Shown: positions 28,401-43,400, counted from the first letter of the stretch. The stretch: DNA of 64,000 nt from Burhinus oedicnemus (GCA_008921705.1 VFFE01007510.1:1543947-1607946), one strand, 5' to 3'. Made by a program: numbers and translations. The notes: generated from the letters alone by a model not told the origin.

Positions 28401-31400
28401 CGTTGTGCAATATGCATTGGTTTCTGTTTCTGAAACTTCAGACTCTGTTACTCATTAACACAATCAGTTTCACTGCAAGAATACTCTAGCAATACAGCAA
28501 TGGATGTTAGCATTGCAATTCAAAGTATGCTGAAAGAACTGCAGAAACATCTCTCAGCCTCTAAAGCAAAGTCTGGTCAGAATGAGATATTAACTGCCTT
28601 TACATACCTGACGGACAAATCCTTTCTCTGTATTTGCCTGCCCAACTGTTATTTTGCGCAGGAATCTGTCATTTGTATCCACCACTGAAATAAGGAAATA
28701 GCAAAAGCAAAACATGTTAACAAGGACTCACGGATCTGGATGTTTTTCCAGGCATACCTGTTGTTACACATGCAAGATTCAGCCACTTGAACAGTGTAAC
28801 CAGACAGCCACGCTCCTGCCTGTTAGCATTAGCACTGCTTTGGTTTCTCCCTTCTAGTTGATACTATTAGATAACAGGTTGAAATAACTCAAATACAATT
28901 TCTCTGAAGAGTATTTGAAGCTAACAGATTCTTAATATTCTAACATACAAATGAGTATTTTACCTACGTAAGAAAAATCTGTCTTAGTAGGTGCAACGCA
29001 CCTCAGACCTACCTCAAATCACTTGCTTCGTCATTGAGTTGTTAAGAATTGATTTTAAGATTGTATGATGTAGGTTAAACTTGGCCTGTTTCTCTTTTAA
29101 AGGATGATCATGTTGTCAGATTGGTTCTTTCAGACAAGCTACTTTCTTGGACATCACAGTAACTAGCTCCACATTGAGCTGCACAGCATTCAAAGGAAGT
29201 TTTTTTCCAACTGCCAAGACCAACCATCTGCTATTTAACACAACTTCAGTTTCAGACAATTGTATTTCTAACCTGGAAACACTTTTGGTATCATGAGGGC
29301 ATGTCCAAACCATCCTGTGGAATTGCTAACTTCACTAACAATCATCGCAAGCCAAGTTCTCCGATTCTGTGCTGACAACACTCAACTTCAAACGTGCTTT
29401 TGTAGGAACCAAAAGGTAATACTGAGAATAATTGAAGAGCTCTCTCATCTGCTGAGAACTGATCAAGATGTTTCTTAGGAAGAAACATTAAGAGGATGTT
29501 TCTGTTCGTTAGAAAATGAGACCAAACTCCCAAACCTCTCCTTCCCAGGAATGGCAATCCCTACAGAACGCAAAAATAGGCTCTCTCTTTCTTACAGGCT
29601 CTTTAGCCCTACGAATATTTCAATTTGCACCAACCCTAAAAGGAAGGGTGGAAGGTACTCTTGATCAGTTCAGCCTGTAGCCTGGCAATCAAGTCCATCT
29701 TCTGGTAGAGGTAGATCTGAGTCCCGTTCATTTAGAGGCAGAGAATCAAGGAACCTCCAGAGGAGGCTGTACCGAAGGTCAGTGAAATTGCCTCCTCCCA
29801 CTTTTCCTGCTGCTTTTGGAGATTAACAAATTTGTCTGTACAGAAAAGGACAACATAATTACCCAAGAACAAGAGGGACTTTGAATATCGGACCTACACA
29901 ACCCCAGTTCAGGGTTGTGAGTGAGCTGGAAAAAAAGCAAGATTTAAGCCACTTTCCCTTCTTGGGCTTTTCTCATGGGGCTGTTGTAAACACCGTATGT
30001 GCCTTCTTCCCACTATATGGTATTTAGGCCCCTAATTTTCTCAGGAATTCCACTTAAGAGATGGTACAACACAGATTTGGTTAACTTATTTTGGTTTCTA
30101 TTTATATATAGTCATCCTCTAAAATACTACAGTACTGGCAGAAATTGCAGAACAGAGCCCAGTACATTGAAGCAGTAGCCTCATACCAAGCTGTGGTACC
30201 ATATGCTACCGTGAAGCCATATGCCAAGCTGATCTCTCAAGCACAGACTTACCCCTTCTCCTCTTAGGAAGCTCAGTCTCACGAGCAGCCTTAAGCAGAC
30301 CTAAATGTCTTTCCTGCCTAGCCAGGCACTGCTGAGAGCAGGAACTAACCTTCCTACCAGCCTGGACAGCCAGTGGGCTGCTGTTTATCTAGCCCTTCTT
30401 AGTGAAATCATGTAACCTGAACAACTTTACCGTGGAATTATAACTGCCCTGCAACTCCTTCTGGTCACTGGGACACACTGGCTTTCTTATCATGGTCAGA
30501 ATTCATTCCCCAGCTGCCCTTAGAAGTAGTAAAATAAGAAAGAATTGGTTTTGCCACAAAAGCAATTTTTCCTTCTCTGTATTTTCCCTCTTCCTTACCC
30601 AAAGTAAATGTTTCGGGAAAGTTTAGGTTCAACCAAGTGTTAGGTTTAATGTATCTGCTTCCTTATCCTCTAGAAATATAAACAGGATCTGAATACCAGG
30701 GGAAGGGTAAGTAGGGGGAAGCTTTCCTTCTTTTCGGTATGTTGTACCTGTTCAAGCTAGTATAAGAGGACAGTGAACTTTAAGCTTGTGACACTTCTAA
30801 GGAAATAGGTCCTGACTAAAATTAATTTTCAGACAATCTGATAGCTTTCTCTTCTGCCCTACAAACTCCCTGATACGTAACAAGCTTCACAGACATATGG
30901 ATTGCAGAAAGAGTCCCATATAAAACATTTTCCAAGTTATCTGAAACAGTCCTAAACATAATTTTTTTCTGAAATGTTTAAGATATGTACATCATATAGA
31001 GTTCTGTGGAATAAAAATTTCACTAACATTGTTTGAGATGAATTAAATAACTCACTTGAGGTTAACAGCAGTTGAGTAGTGTTGCCTCCTCCCAAACCCG
31101 TGCTGATAAAAACCGATGAGTCATATTACACTAAATATTTGTATTATTCCTTCATCCTAATACAGGTCTCTTCCATGCAGACACACTGTGTGACTAATAA
31201 AAAACATCTTATGCCACATTCCCCAGTATTACCTTGAGAAAAACATCCCGTCTGAGATGACACGCACATAAAGGGCACAGTAAAGCATGGCCAAGACTCC
31301 TTACTTCTCAATAGATTCTCCTTATTTCTCTGAACATCACAGTACATTCCCTTTAACAATGATCTGAACTAATAACTTTGGTGTTTGAGAACTTAGGAAG

Positions 31401-34400
31401 AAAATAAAATCCAACAGAAATTAGCTCAAAACTTTATGCAGAGTTTACTTGCTTAAAAAAAGATACACAGAATTTGAGGTAAACACTGAAATTTAACCCA
31501 GCACTAGAACTGGAAAACGCAGAGGGGAGTTGTTGAAGGGTGTGAGAGCGGACATTGGTTTGCTTGGCATACATAGTTGAAACAGTACCACATCTTTCCC
31601 TTCTTCTTCTTCTTAACAAAACAAACAGCTCAAGACTCTTAAAAAAAACACATAATCCCTGAGGTGTATTTAGTCTCTGAGCTACCTAGACTGCTGAGCT
31701 GGGGAGGATGAGGGACCAAAATCAAGTAGTTTAAGTACAAATAATCTAAAACCATAACAGACACAGTTAAGAAAAGAATGGATAAGATTTGTAAGATGCA
31801 CAGAAATGCCACTTTCATATGTTTTAAGATGTATTATCTAATGGGATAGAGACAAGGGTTGTACTTAAAACTGTGAGAGCAACGTACCCTTCAGAATATT
31901 AGCAAAGTCTCTTGAGTTACTGCAGATATTTAACCATGTTTAGAGCAACGTACTGCACCCAAATGTGTTATGCACCTCCATTTCTCACTTGCAAATGAGT
32001 TGGTCTTACAGTCAGAGAGCAGAAACAGCTCTAATTCAGGTAAAATTAAGCAAATTAGGAAATAAATTATGGGTAAATCCAAACTGAAGAGCGGCTTTCT
32101 GACTACATACCTCTTTGCCATGTTATGGTAGATGGGTCAATATCAAGGCGTGCAAATTTGCCCATCTCCTCTTCTGTTAAAGTCCCAGGATCAGTCTTGT
32201 TTATTCCCAGCCTCTATGCAAAAACAAGTTAAAGAAACGTAATAAAGTGGCTTTTTTGCTTCAAAAGGTATAGCTGCTCTGGCTTATCACCTCTGTTTTC
32301 AGCAAGCATTTTGGAAAGAAGCATGTCAGGACCAAAACTATTTAAAAAAAAAAAAAACCACATAGGAAATCACCTGTAACTAAAATGGGGGCAAATGTAG
32401 ATGGAGAAATGAAACAAAAAAGGAGAAATACTCATAGGCCATTAAATTAACAATCTCTTTCTTACATGGAAGAAACTCTTAATGTAAACCAAAGAGAAAA
32501 TTCAACTTTATCAGTTACTAATAAAAAGATAATTAATTGCTTGCTCTAGTTTGTGGAAATCCTTGAAAGACCCATGCATTGTCTTGTGTGAGTCCTCTCT
32601 GAATGAAATAAAGACTTTGGCTTTAAGAGCCCACCATCCATAAACTCAGTCGCTTATAATGAATGAGCCAATACCCTCTGGCTTTTACAGATTCACTATT
32701 TCAGCAACACCAAACCCCTTTTTTAGGTGAATCTACATAAAGATGGAACAGAAAACTGTGTTTAAGAACTGTAGTCTTAAAAAAACAAATTAAAAAAAAT
32801 CTCCGTTTTCTCTGGCATTAGAAAGCATTCCTCCATGAATTAACCAACATGTTTACGCTTCAGGACTAAAAAGAAAACAAATCTAAAAGTCTAAAAATAC
32901 TCAGTTTTAAAGAGCTACCACAGTTACTTCTGTATTTAAACTAACAGTTATTTCTAGAAAGCTGGGGACATCCTTTTGAGAGTATTAAAGCTGTTTTCAC
33001 GACACTCCTTTTTGAGGATTAGTGTCTCAGACTGTGAGGGATGCTTTCAAATCCAGATGCAGGCACTGCAGCATTTCCCACTGTATTGAGAAGGGCAAAA
33101 AACTGTTGAGAGCAGCTTGCAGGTTTTGACACTTTGTACCCTAAGATTTTTTTCACCCCAGTTTTAATGAAGACAGGTTTATGTCCTCAACGGCCAGTCC
33201 TGCATTAATATTTTTCTAATCTGTTGGCCAATTTTAATCCAATTTGACATAGTTAGGAGATAGTTTCTTAGAAATTCTATGAAAATAGGTAGATCGAGAA
33301 AAGAGCAATATCCCACCAGCATCTCTACTGGGGGATGGCAGTCAGAGTTCAGTGCTCACCCCTCCTCCTTGGTGTATTAGGCATTTGCCTAGATACATTT
33401 TTTCCAGAGCATTTTGCCCAGAGCATTTTTCCACAGAGGGCTTACAGCAAAATTTTCAGTCATTTTGATAACTTGCAACTGCTGCAAGGAGGGCTGGGCA
33501 CTGGGACTCCAAAGGAAGCAGCCTATCCCTCCCAGGGTCTCAACAACGTCTGTACTGGATGTAAGCAGCATGAAAAAAGCTGACTGATCTGGATGCAGAT
33601 GGGAGGAAGTAAGACACAGAGCTGACATGGAAAAGAGACAAAGAAAAGACTGAGATAGAAGAAGTTAAAGAGAGGAGGTAAGGTAAGGAGGTCTTAGGCT
33701 AATAATTACTGGAAAAAAGAGAAAAAAGCTGAGGAGCAGGGGAATGAGAAAGGTAGCTCCTGATGTTAGACAAGGAAAAAAAAAATGGCATGGGACCTTC
33801 TGTAATTAGAAGTCCAAACCCCACATGTAAGGGAGTATTTTAAATCTGATTAACCCTCTTTTGAAAAAAAAAATATAACCCCATCCCATAAAGATATTTT
33901 TTTGCATTTGACTTTTTTTTAAGTATAAGGAATCATTATACTAAAAATAATTCACAGCAAAATAATTCAGTTATATTGGAAATTATGATGCATGTGTTTG
34001 AATGTTATAAAGCCAAACTTTTTCCTACTGGGTTGCAGCTCATGTGAAGACAGAGAAATCCATTTCAGCTGCAGAGATAGTTGGTATGTCATGAATAACC
34101 AAAACACTCCCCCTCCTCCCTTACCTGTTACCTTACATACAGTGTAAACAAGGACAAAATGAAAATACTCCAAAATTCTGATGGAAAATTCTGTGAGATC
34201 TACTCTGCCACAGAGTCAAGTAGGTATCATCCACATTTTAGTTTACTGGCACTCAAATGAGCAGCACAAAGGCTTAAAATGTTGAGAATTATTTTTTTCT
34301 TTTTTTAAACAGAAGCTGGTATTACCTCTATCCTCCATTCCACCCCCCAATTCCAAGTGCATGCTTGGCAGCTATCCATTGCCATCCGTTTACTCTGAAA

Positions 34401-37400
34401 CAACACCGGTCAGGACTCAAAAGCCAACAACAAACATGGAACTGGACACAGAAGACCGAAGCTGTCCTTATGGGCCATATTCAAGGGGTTCATATTCTCC
34501 TTCCCTTGTGCTAGTGGACTGTTGGACTGTGTTGCTCTCTCGTTATTTATCAAAATGGCAGCCTCAAATCCAGATATGTTATTCATACATGAATTGCATA
34601 GGAAGCTCTTCTGGAAGCACTCAGGAAGCAAGATGGGACGCAAAAATATACTATGCACACAAATGTACTTTTACCCCTTGAAGGAAGAACACTATCAAAT
34701 TGACATCAATAAAACCCCAGAAGTATATGCTCTAATAAACTTTCAAAACCAGAAAATATTGCAAAACCGAAGAATGTGAGCTTTCAAACATGACTTTACC
34801 ATAATAGGAAAAGTATTTAAAAAACTCTAACTTTAATATTTCATCAGGAAAAACACAGCATTTAAAAACATTATTGGCTTATTTCAGGAGAAAAGAATAG
34901 CAAAAATGTTAGTTATGAAAATAATATCAGACCCAGATCCTATTACTTCAAGGACAATGCTTTCAGAAAAAAGTCTGGCCTTGATAAATTCGTGAGGGAG
35001 GTTTATGCAAACTCGCCCCCATACATCAAAGAATTTTAAACAAGTTGTACAAGACAGCATGTTTTATGAAGAGATACTGTAATTGAGCAGAGGCTACATT
35101 AACAACTTACTCTCAGACGGGCAAGCTGAATAGCAGAAAATCCTCTCACGCCATTAACTACTGGAACAAGTCTATTATACAAAGCCTAGAAAAAAAACGA
35201 GAAGTTAATGAAAGAAAAAGTTACAACCAGGAACTAGTTAAATAAATAGCTATTGTTTTTATTCTATTCAGATTAATTTCAGTAAGAATTTCCCAACCAC
35301 ATAAGTTGTGGACTTCTGGTTAGAGATTTAAAAAACAATTCCGAGAAGGTGGTAGGCTTTTGAGCAATGCCTATGATTTAACAGTCTAAATCCAATTACC
35401 AAAATTACTATGTTTCTATATCTCACCAAAAAATATGTATGATTTTTGAAATTGGGTACCCTTTAAAACTTTAACCAAGGTCCAAATTATTCAAACTATA
35501 ACTACCACTTGCAAACTGGCCTAAATGCACATTTGTGTCGTACCAAGTAAAGGGGATATGACAACCCTGCTCAGTTTTAACACTGTAGCCAAAAAATGGA
35601 GGCTCTTTCCTTTATTTTCTCCCTTGCTTTTAAAGACTCAAGTTAACATTTGTGTTAAGATCGCAACAGATTTAGTGGAGGGAAGAGGATCTAGTTTATT
35701 TCCCCACAACCCCTTCTTCTTAAGGTACTTCATACCCAACTATATATCAGAAGTGTAATTTTTAACTTTAAAAGGAGTACAGAAATTATTAACAAGAATA
35801 AGATTATATATAGAGAAAAAAAATCTTTTATTAGACTATATAGTACAGTCTGAAATAGTTGGCAGTGTACTGGGCATAAGATCCTTATCTTAAAGACTAC
35901 CTTATGATAGTTATTTGCCAGAAAAATATATTCTATAAGGAAAATTTCCCAGCAGAACACAGAACGGCTTCAGCAATAGTTTCTGTTCATACGGTGAAAA
36001 GATAATCAACTTATTTTGCTTTGAAACGCAGGGTATTGAAAAACTGAAAGAAAAAAATGTCATGGGGGTATCAGAAAATAATTCTCACCTTATCAGATTG
36101 AGTGTTCTCATGCAAGATCCTAGCATCAATAGCAGCAGCCAGCAAATTATTTGCAGCAGTTATAGCATGAATATCTCCAGTCAAATGAAGATTGAACTAG
36201 AAGGTGAAAACAACCAAATCTTTTTATAAGAAACCATTTAACTCAGTTTATTAATCTCAGACAGATAAGCAGCAACTATCGTTGCTATCTCCTTGAGGCT
36301 GCAGCTCTGATTAGTTCACCTATCAGTGCAGATGAAATATTATCAGGCTGAAAATACACTGAGCTATATGAGGGACTTGTTTTCACCTCAGTATGTGGTA
36401 AACTACCCTTAGTTTAGCCAAACAAAGCCACAAACGTCTTTATTCTTTGCTAAATGATCCAAGAATGAAAAGTCCAGGGCTACGCTTCCACATCGTTAAT
36501 ACTAAATCAGCCTACTGTCAGTATTCACTAACTGGCCAGGACCAGAGGTGCAGATTTCTGTTGAATCCCCCAGAGCACACTGTGCGTGCCAGCTTTGGGG
36601 GTGTATGCCATCTTTCTGCTAGCCATAGCAGCCCATAGCTGATCAGGCATGAACTTTGCCGATACAAAGTTTGTCCAACAAAGTTTTTTAAAAAAACCTG
36701 AAATCAGCAGTTTAGATTAGATTAGGACTCGTGTTACGTAGGTACTGTATTTTTTATGTACGTCTGACAAAAGTAGGCGGAAGGTCAGTTTTGATCACGC
36801 TACCGCACTGAGAGTAACCAACACAAGCCCTTGGCTGTGCTCACACTCATGTGCAACAGGGGATCAAAACTGTAACTACACACTACATTAAGGCTCCGCT
36901 TGGACCACTTTCAAGGTGGTACTTCACTAATTCGGACCATGGAGTAGTTTTGTTGAGCTCTAAATTAGACTCTTTTGGGGTAAAACCATCATGCCTGTCC
37001 AAAGAAGCACTGTGAATATACGCAGAAGCTTAGCTGTACTACCCTTACATGCCCCATTGCCTAGAGAATCTGCTTGCATTTTACACTCTGGAAAGAACCA
37101 CAAAACCCTGCTGTCAACTGCAGCGTGCTGAAGCCCCATGGCACATGGCTAAGCCTGCTGAGGACAAGGGAGGGTGGCGAAGGAAGGCACCCAGCTCGGA
37201 TGGCAGCAGCCAACCGACAAGAAACACTACACACGGTCTACATTTCATCTCTGTCCTTGACCCAGCCTGTCCATAAACATGTGGATCACCTAGCTTTACA
37301 TGGTGAATGTTGCGCTAGGCCAGGGTGCACACTTCAGTCAGAGTATCGCTCTTTTCAGTGAGGGTATTTTGAAGGCATGCACCCAGCCGGCTCCTTCCAA

Positions 37401-40400
37401 AGCTGGCACATGATTTTCAGAAGCCCTTGAAGAGAGCTCTGGGTGACACCATTTTCAACAGAAGTACATTTACTTGTGGGTAGAGGAAAGATTCATTTGA
37501 AGGCAAGAAAACAGTTCTTTCACTTTGACAGTGCTGGGGTCCCAGGGGCATCACCAGCTCCAACTGGCCCTGCCTGGCCCACCATAGCCCAGGACCCCAC
37601 GTCAGCCCCCGGGGCCACCAGCCCCTGCCCCAGCAACACCACAGCACGACTGGTCTCCACAGCCCTGCCCTGCCATGGGTCCCACCAAGCCAGGCCCACG
37701 TTCTGGCCTGGCCTCAGCCCATCCCCATGGAGGTGCCCAGTGCCTGGGCTGGGGTTGTCCCAGTGCCCCCAGCTGCCTGCTCCTGGCTGCAATGGGACGG
37801 GCACTGGGTGACAGGCCCCGCCTGACCACCCCTATGGGGAGCCCCAGACCTTGCAGCTGCCCAACAGCCTGCACCTGTGAAAAACAATTTTTCACGTGAA
37901 ACTTCTCTGTTTCATCACTGTTGTTGAGCCAAATCATCAAAAGTTGTGATATTCACTCCTCCGCAGTATTCTGGGCATGTCTCACACTACCACAGGAGGA
38001 TCAGCCTGGCTAAAAACTCAGTGCCTGCCACACTCAGTGACTTCTGCTAAAGAGAAATATTAAACCTACATTTGAAAAAGAAATTTCCTCAACCCACCAG
38101 CCCTGGGCCTCCCTGCCTTTTTCTGCTCCACCAGAAAAGCAATGCTTTCTCACTCTCCTTTGTAATAGATGCGGATATAAAAGGAAAAAATTAGCAGTAG
38201 CCAGCTTTTTGTCTTGTATGTTACGCATGGAGAGCAGGCTTTCTTCTCAGGAAGCATCTGAAGGATAGCCGAGATGTTACAAACATGTACAGTATCTGTG
38301 CAACGTTTCTGCGCCCCCACTCCACAGCCTCTCCATGTCACACAGCAGCCACGTGGAGATGGCAAGGAGCACTCCAATTCTCCAGGCAGGCCACCGCCAC
38401 TGACCAAGTGCTGCAGCAGCCACCTGGGCCTGCCCACCCCTCCCAGAGGGACAGGGACTTGCTGCCTCCGCTGCCGTCTCACCTCCTCCATGGGAATCAC
38501 TTGAGCGTATCCACCACCGGCTGCTCCACCTGCACAGGAAAGCATATGGTCACTAGCACCAGTTTTGGAAAAAAACAACCACCCTTAAACACACAAAGTG
38601 AAACGTACAGTGTTGATGACACATTTCTCAGCATTTTGATTTCTACTAGGGGATTAATGGTGCACCCAAATAAACAGGATTTCCTTAAACCTTGCTGGCT
38701 TTTTTCAGCAGGCAGTAAAAAGGGAATTCTTGATCTGAAATGAAAGCCACGATGGCTGGCCCAGACTTTGGCTGCATAAGGGCTACCCTCTGCTCCTGCC
38801 CAGACTTAGGACACAGTCATGCACATGCAGCTGTTGGGTGGAAAGACACAGCAGTCGCGAGCAAGCACTGCTTCTGAATGAAAGCTTCACACCCTTGCCT
38901 GAGCGCTCCCTTCCCACTGCCTCTCAGGGTACAGGCAAAGGAGTTTGCTGTAGCCTACCCACAAGTTGAGTGGAGGGATTAAAGCACTCACATGCACCAG
39001 TCTTGGCTGAGAAGCACCAAGCACCAGGAGCCTTCCAGCTGAAATCAAACTTGTTAACTTAAACTTCAGCAAAGCAAAGTAGAGCGGATGGGGAGTGCTT
39101 GCCCAGTTAGGTACCAATCTCAGCTGAGAAATGGCAAAAAAAAGATTGCATTACTTCCTATCAGCATTGAAGACATGCTTGAACTCTGGCTGGCTCTTAC
39201 CTGGCCCTCAGGCTATTAAAGAGTTTCTAGGCAAAAAGGCAGCAGCCCATGATTAGGGGCGACAACTCAGAAGAACAGAACAAAGAGGTTCAGACCTAGC
39301 CAAATGTATGGTGCAGACACAGCTGAACCATACGCATAACTGCCAACTTCCTTAGCTTGGATATTTCCAATCAATACGAGTGGATTTAGGACTCCTTCTC
39401 AAGGATGAAACAGTAACATTCAGGGACAGCTTTAGAGATTCTCCAAGCAGAGGAGCGGCTGGAAGGGTGTGTACTTGCACAAAACTCCTCCTGGCTAAAA
39501 CATGCCTTTCATTATGTTTGGGCTTTACCTGCATTATCAATACACTTTAAGTACATGAACATAGATATGAACATTACATGGGAAGATGTGTGCAAGGAAC
39601 CTTTATCTGTTAGTGATAAACTTATAAAAAAATCCAATATGCTACCATTCAGATAATCCACTGAGTTAGAGAAGTAACTACGGAATTAAAAAAGCAAAAA
39701 AAAAAAAGGCAAAAAAAAGAAAAGCAAAAAAGCGCAGTATTTCCTTTGAATCTGAAAGAGGTCATAGAGTCTGCAAATATCACGTACCTTTAACTCCAAA
39801 AGTAGGTCCTTGGGAGGGTTGTCTCAGACAAGCAAAGGAATTAATGTTAAGGTGTGCAGTAAGTGCCTGAACGAGACCAATTGTGACTGTGCTTTTCCCC
39901 TCTCCTAGGGGTGTAGGGGTTATTCTAGCAAAACAAGAAACAAGATTAATCAAATTCTTTCCTGATGTCAGCCTCACTAAGGATATCAGAACTTACAGCT
40001 TTTGATTTCAATGAAGAATATTTATACAGCAAATTTCCATAAGATTACTTTATCTCCACAAAAATACTGCCACAATGTTAGCCCCTAGCTCAAGCTGGAA
40101 TGCTAATATACATGTGTCTTCTATTTAAGCAATTTACTATGATAGCAGAAAAAGAGAAGATTATTTTGGCAAAAGTTCTAAAAAGAATATATTGAATTTA
40201 GACATTTTTATTACAGCACAAAAGTCTCACCAGTTTCATTAACAAACCATCCATCAAGATACTCTGAGCATGTATTAATACTTTTCTGTAGTAATGCATG
40301 AGATGTTTTATTCCCACTGCTCAAACTTTGAATGAAATAATAGAATATTTTAAATTAAATAACCTACATTTTTGTTTGTAGAGCTCAACTATCCATCTCC

Positions 40401-43400
40401 AGCTTCCATGTCATCATAACCCTCAACAATGACAGATCAACTGCTTTTTAAATAGAAGAGGACACAAAAGTCACTATATTCAACTCAACACTATTTATTT
40501 TACACTTACATTTTGTGGTATTTTTGCAGATTTAAGGGTGATGAGAGACAATTACAATCCCAGTTCAACCTCCCATACAAAAGCTCAAAAACCTCATGCT
40601 ACAACTCCCACATCTAGACCATGATTGAGCCAAGACTCTAACCTCCACTCAAAGGCTCTATTCTTGTCCCTTTAATGAAGGGACAATGACAGCTGATTTT
40701 GCAAGTAAAAAACTTCATCAGCCTTCTGTGAATGAGACACCTCAGTTTAAGTGATGTCCTCCGTACTTTCAAGGTCAGCACATTTGTTTATGGTCCACAT
40801 TAAAAGTTGGGGGGAGTCTTGAGGTTTTTTTTTTTCCTTTTTCTTTCGGTTGTTCCCCCCCGCTTTCTTAAACTATGAACACATGTCATATCTCCAAAAT
40901 GCATTCAAACAATTCATCTGAGGCAGAGAATTTCTCCTTCTGACTGGCAAAAGAAGAAAACCCCAATCATTTTTCCACTCACACCACTGTCACATAAGTC
41001 CTACTTTTTGACAAAGTGTAACTATTCATACCTTTGCTGCCTTCGCTACCTACAGAGAATTAAGTACCTTAGTGAAGTTGATGTTAAGAACTAACGTTCA
41101 TTCCTAAGGAAATACAACCATGCACATGCATCCTAGTCAAAGAGGAACCTGTATCCTATGACCTCTTCAAAACTTGAGCCACAACATCTCGCTCTAATTA
41201 GAAACACTTCCTTTCCCAACTAGTAATTTTTCCAAGACATTGCTATCCTCAGATCACAACTCAAATGGCATAAAAACATTAGTAAAATTGTCAAATGCAA
41301 GGAGACATCCGTGTTGTCTCCTTGCCTTTAAGATTCAGCTTAGTTCAGTTAGTTCAAAGCTTGACAAAAGCCCTTCTTTGTCCCACAAAACGTAAACACA
41401 TGAAAAACATTAACTTGTCACAAATCTATCTTTTGCATCATCATCATCGTATCCTGGGCTTTTTGTTAAAAAAAGAAGTCTTTGTTAGATATGTCTGGAA
41501 AAAGTTGGGCAATAGGAAGCAAGCCAAATTAATATCTTCTATACTGTTCTAGGAAAGAATTTGCCTGTTCAGATAAGTAATGTTTCAACTCAAGTTCCAG
41601 TGAAATCAATGGGGTTTAGTACATCTATAACAGATTCCCTGAACTGAGACTCTTCAGAAATAGTATTTTATCTACTGACAGCTTTGAGCTACTCTTGTAT
41701 GACCTTGTAGTACCCAGGTTACTTAATTTGAGCATTTGTTTTTAGTCATTTTTTCCGACATTTATAACATCATGTTTGCCAACCATCAGATTCTAAAGCA
41801 TCATCAATAACTTACTATCCAGACTATTTTGTCATCCCACCTTCCTAGAACACGCTCCCTTGACTTAAAAGGCAATTCACAGATTTTTAGCAAAATGTAT
41901 ATGTAGAGCCAAAAAAAGGTGGGAGATTTAGAGCATATCCTGAGAAGTATCTATTTTATCTACTCTCAAAAGTCATTTTATCTACTCTCAAAAGTGTTTT
42001 TGGTCCCTGTCATCTAAAGATCCACACTATGCCTTCTTATTTCCTTCTGATCTACTGAAGAAGCACAGAATGCTACTTCATTTCTTTTACGTTCATGTTT
42101 GCAGCTCCTAGAAGAATGGATACTTTTTAATCTCTACATTGTCAGGACAGTGAGTCCTCCCAGTTTTACTGTTGCTACAATGCAACATTTTTCCCATTGC
42201 TTCCAAGCCAACATTTTTCCAACAATGCTTCCATTTTTCCCACTGCTATTTCTGCCATCTTCATTTTGTCCCAGGATCCTTAGTGTTGTATAAAGATGCT
42301 TCTTTCAGAGCACCACAGCCAGGTTAACTCACTTTCACTAACAGTTTCATCCTCCTCACTACCGTTCTAACACTGGTTGCCCAAAACCCATTCAAATATC
42401 TGCATGGTTTCTCCCTGCCCCTTGTTCTCCTGTTGTCTCATTTACTTTTATCTATTGCCCTAATCTCATTTACCCAATCCTCTTATTCCTGTGCATTAAA
42501 GCCAGATTTAAAGAATATATGAGTAATCTTGAGGCATTACTGCACTCATTCAAAGACTTAAAAAGATAATAACTCTTTAAGCTATTTGTTATTTAAAAAA
42601 AATAATACCAAAACAAACACCAAAAAGCAAACTATTCTACTATGAAAAAGACACCTATAACTGTTTCCTGAAAGTTACCAGTAAAAAACTTCCCATAAAC
42701 CCTAAAAACTCAGTGCACACAATGGTTGCACTGTTAACAGAACAACTTGTATTTGCAGTGCTTCCAGTTGGCGGTTACCTCTATTTTTGAACATCGGACA
42801 CATGAAGTTCACATTCGAGAGAATTCAGAGACACCATCGCTAGGTTATTTATTCAAGTGCATCTCAAAACGTGGCAGAAGGCTGACCTGGCATGCACAGC
42901 AGCACAGGGACTCTTTACAACTCTTTGTCAAAGAAGCAAAAGATGCAGCATGTTGGCAGTCGCATGAAGAATAGTATCTCCTCATCGCAAAAGATAGGCA
43001 CAATCGGGCGCCACATTACTAAAATGCTCTGGTAACCCAGCTGGCCTATTCTAAAATGACTATGTAAAATAAGCCAGAAAGAACTGGGAATTTTCTATGA
43101 GAAAGACCTTTCTCCAGAGGACAAAAAGAGAAACACACCATTGTTCGCTGATCAAACTAGTAGGAACAGATCTTGTCTTTGTGGAATTTCGAGTACATTG
43201 ATACTCTGCACCAGCCACATCCCTACTGGGAGAACTAGCCTCCAGCAAAATGGGTGTAAAAATGAACTAGAACAAGCTTATTTTCACCAGTGTACTCACG
43301 CCAGCACACAATGGTTTGCAGCAGTAAATGGACATGTCTTTGCAGACAGGACCTTGACTTCATCAAATCTGCTTGGCTTTAACAGCCTGCACTTTCAGTG

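Larger units (their letters stand above)
36197..38482 (-). other. MTHFD1L intron F-G (2.3 kb)
   Basis: GT-AG intron in phase 0. It includes the GC-rich patch at about 37540..37872 and, next to it, a hairpin and a 10-bp palindrome (37877..37900). Confidence 0.86.

Noticed and set aside
37443..37940. Overlapping long open frames on both strands in the GC-rich patch (about 122 and 112 codons)
   Set aside because: Stops are scarce simply because the sequence is GC-rich; the translations are Pro/Gly/Ala-rich without motifs.
38150..38578. 142-codon minus-strand frame containing exon F
   Set aside because: Only 38483..38529 is coding. The rest is read-through of flanking intron on both sides of consensus AG and GT sites.
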